From B13-G4 sp030606805 (GTDB lineage Bacteria > Desulfobacterota > Desulfobacteria > Desulfobacterales > ETH-SRB1), in assembly GCA_030606805.1 (NCBI GenBank), contig JAUWFS010000198.1, positions 1-6,083 on the forward strand: a stretch of DNA of 6,083 nucleotides, in the 5' to 3' direction. Under the pieces are notes generated by a model that was not told the DNA's origin, ran no database searches, and saw only the letters and a program-made list of their open reading frames with translations. Each line of letters begins with the position of its first letter. The stretch's first letter is position 1. Shown here in pieces: positions 5,075 to 6,083 of this stretch. A program made the position numbers and the translations under genes.

Positions 5075-5103
5075 AAAATAATCCAAGCCAACATTTATGT
5101 CAA
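5075..5103 (-). promoter_or_regulatory. Promoter of the DUF433/DUF5615 pair, inside repeat copy 2
   Basis: On the minus strand a perfect TTGACA (complement of 5098-5103) is followed after 17 nt by TATTTT (complement of 5075-5080). Transcription would begin near 5068 and run through the dyad and iterons to the gene at 4890. The -35 box lies just past the stop codon of the selenoprotein gene. Confidence 0.55.
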
Positions 5104-5120
5104 TGATTTTCAAGGGATGT
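5080..5120. repeat. 41-bp dispersed direct repeat, copy 2
   Basis: This is the partner of 2801-2841 (36 of 41 identical). It contains the stop codon and last codons of the selenoprotein gene (TGA at 5112-5110) as well as the promoter -35 for the DUF433 pair, so the repeat spans a gene end and the next promoter. Confidence 0.7.
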
Positions 5121-5763
5121 GTCGCATGGCTCTGCTGAGTGCTGCTTTGTGTAGTTCGCCGGCTAAGTGAACAGGACTTTTTTCATAGATCGGATCCCAT
5201 CCTGAAGGGTCTGCCTTGCAAAAGAACTGTGTTTCCAGGCTTATGTGTTCAACAGCATCTTGCAAAGATAGATTTAAAATACGTTCCGATGCCTTCCATG
5301 TGGCACCGCAGGGAGCGCCCCGAAGTATCTTGATATCGGCAACCTTTCCACCGGATGTTTTGACTGAAAATTCCGGCAAACCGAATTTTTCTCCATAAAG
5401 GCCAAGACAGACCTGCCTTGATAAACTGCATCATGTGGGAGGCGTAAGCACGCCCTTAATATGCAATTTTTTACCTGTTGCGACTACAGGAATCTTTTTC
5501 TTTACGCACATAACTGCAAGATCATGTGAAAGGTCGGGATGTGTAAGATAATCTAATACCAGGTCAGCTTTGATGTCTGTGGGAAGGTATTTTATTGAAT
5601 CGTCGATTACAGGGGGCAGGGGTTTGTCGATTGATATTGTTTTCAGGTCAAAGAGGTTCTCTCCATATCTTATTATTCCCTGTATCTTGCTTTCTCCACT
5701 GCCGTTTTGCTGAAATACCAGGATTTTTTGGATGTATTTTCTGAGTTTGTTTTGTGATGTCAT
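5110..5763 (-). CDS. dfsP: DUF166-family selenoprotein with in-frame UGA at codon 111
   Basis: The gene has 217 codons and a stop, read from ATG 5763 to TGA 5112-5110 with one internal TGA (5433-5431) in the same frame. Before it lie ILVFQQNGSGESKIQGI, a Rossmann-like start, and KKIPVVATGKKLHIKGVLTP. After it the family continues without a gap: CSLSRQVCLGLYGEKFGLPE, ILRGAPCGATWKASERI and FFCKADPSGWDP. Codon 111 is read as selenocysteine, giving PPT-U-CS; relatives are expected to have Cys-Cys here. Cys152 and Cys182 are further conserved-looking thiols. A hairpin with the SelB-type AGGUCU apex follows the UGA. The product fits the DUF166 family (seleno)protein DfsP, presumably a cytosolic redox protein of unknown substrate. 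ATG 5763 has no good ribosome binding site. The alternative, a nonsense mutation, would not explain the hairpin. Confidence 0.88.
5402..5421 (-). promoter_or_regulatory. Bacterial SECIS element for Sec111 of dfsP
   Basis: In the mRNA, CAAGGCAGGUCUGUCUUG (5420-5403) folds into a seven-pair stem (CAAGGCA with UGUCUUG, one G-U pair) capped by GGUC. A U-G pair can be added at the base. The apex GCAGGUCUG is the same as I know for the E. coli fdhF SECIS loop. The GGUC begins 17 nt after the UGA, against 18 nt in fdhF. Position, stem and loop all fit SelB-directed recoding. Confidence 0.88.
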
Positions 5764-5805
5764 TAATCGTTCAAAGTTTTTGTAATGAGAAATATTTATT
5801 CAAAC

Positions 5806-5895
5806 CTAAGTTTAGCGATTTTTTGCGAAGAAATGGGCCAAGATCTTGATGCGCGAGAGATTGGTGCAGGTCGAGTAAAAAATCGCTCAGTTTAG
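5806..5895. repeat. Inverted-repeat element in the dfsP leader
   Basis: AGCGATTTTTT (5814-5824) and AAAAAATCGCT (5877-5887) pair perfectly, and CTAA/TTAG (5806-5809, 5892-5895) extend the stem past a 4-by-4 internal loop. The spacer holds the perfect palindrome CAAGATCTTG (5839-5848) inside CCAA...TTGG. It is more GC-rich than its flanks and looks like a small palindromic mobile repeat. On the minus strand it would fold at the very start of the predicted dfsP transcript. Confidence 0.5.
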
Positions 5896-5899
5896 TTAA

Positions 5900-5928
5900 A
5901 GAATAGAGTAACGATTATATTGTGTCAA
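5900..5928 (-). promoter_or_regulatory. Promoter of dfsP
   Basis: On the minus strand a perfect TTGACA (complement of 5923-5928) is followed after 17 nt by TATTCT (complement of 5900-5905). The start would be near 5893, giving a leader of about 130 nt that begins with the inverted repeat. No other gene lies between it and dfsP. Confidence 0.55.
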
Positions 5929-6083
5929 CAGGGTTTTATAATAACAGAAATTTGAAAACTCAAATATGAGATTAACCAGAGGCAGCGGGCAATTAAATTT
6001 AAGAACGTCTGAAACTCGCGCATAAGTGAGCCTAAAGAAAAAAGAGTATTAATATCAGTTAGAAAAATAGAACGTTATGGCTT
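5929..6083. other. Intergenic end of the window
   Basis: No coding frame, hairpin or RNA gene was recognised in this AT-rich stretch upstream of the dfsP promoter. Confidence 0.4.

Noticed and set aside
5249..5434. Minus-strand frame starting MMQFIKAGLSWPLW next to the UGA
   Set aside because: It is another frame of dfsP; the family motifs continue in the original frame across the UGA.

Overview
This AT-rich window looks like an accessory stretch of a Gram-negative, selenocysteine-decoding bacterium, most likely a Desulfobacterota/deltaproteobacterium-type lineage. That placement is inference. It rests on the selenoprotein gene at the right end, several lipoproteins with lipoboxes, Gram-negative-type families (PA2778/PA2779, TRL) and standard TTGACA/TATAAT-like promoters. 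No rRNA, tRNA or CRISPR array was seen.

Left part (1-2603). A minus-strand gene for a secreted TPR-like protein runs off the left edge, with a 120-bp MITE-like element inserted just upstream of its start. Two small lipoproteins of the TRL-like family face each other (684-998 plus, 2157-2510 minus). Between them lie a strong hairpin, a decayed caspase-like (peptidase C14) gene with frameshifts, and AT-rich DNA without a convincing gene. The second TRL gene is bracketed by a 39-bp imperfect inverted repeat, so it may be a small cassette.

Middle (2604-4415). A 127-bp foldable element ending in a T-tract is followed by a short repeat that carries a minus-strand promoter. A good plus-strand promoter then drives a three-gene envelope operon: a PA2779-family protein with a signal peptide and a C-terminal membrane segment, a PA2778-family C39-like cysteine peptidase lipoprotein, and a TPR lipoprotein that overlaps it by ATGA. 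In the Pseudomonas-type PA2778 protein the peptidase and TPR parts are, as I recall, one chain; here they are two coupled genes.

Right part (4370-6083, all minus). A DUF433/DUF5615 toxin-antitoxin-like pair has a toxin gene truncated at its 3' end. Its predicted promoter lies in a second copy of the repeat seen at 2801-2841 and is followed by a dyad and three 8-bp iterons. Upstream of that is the most notable item: a DUF166-family gene of 217 codons plus a stop, interrupted by one in-frame TGA. A bacterial SECIS hairpin with an AGGUCU apex follows this TGA. It is read as a selenoprotein (DfsP type, Sec111-Cys112), with its own promoter and a foldable leader.
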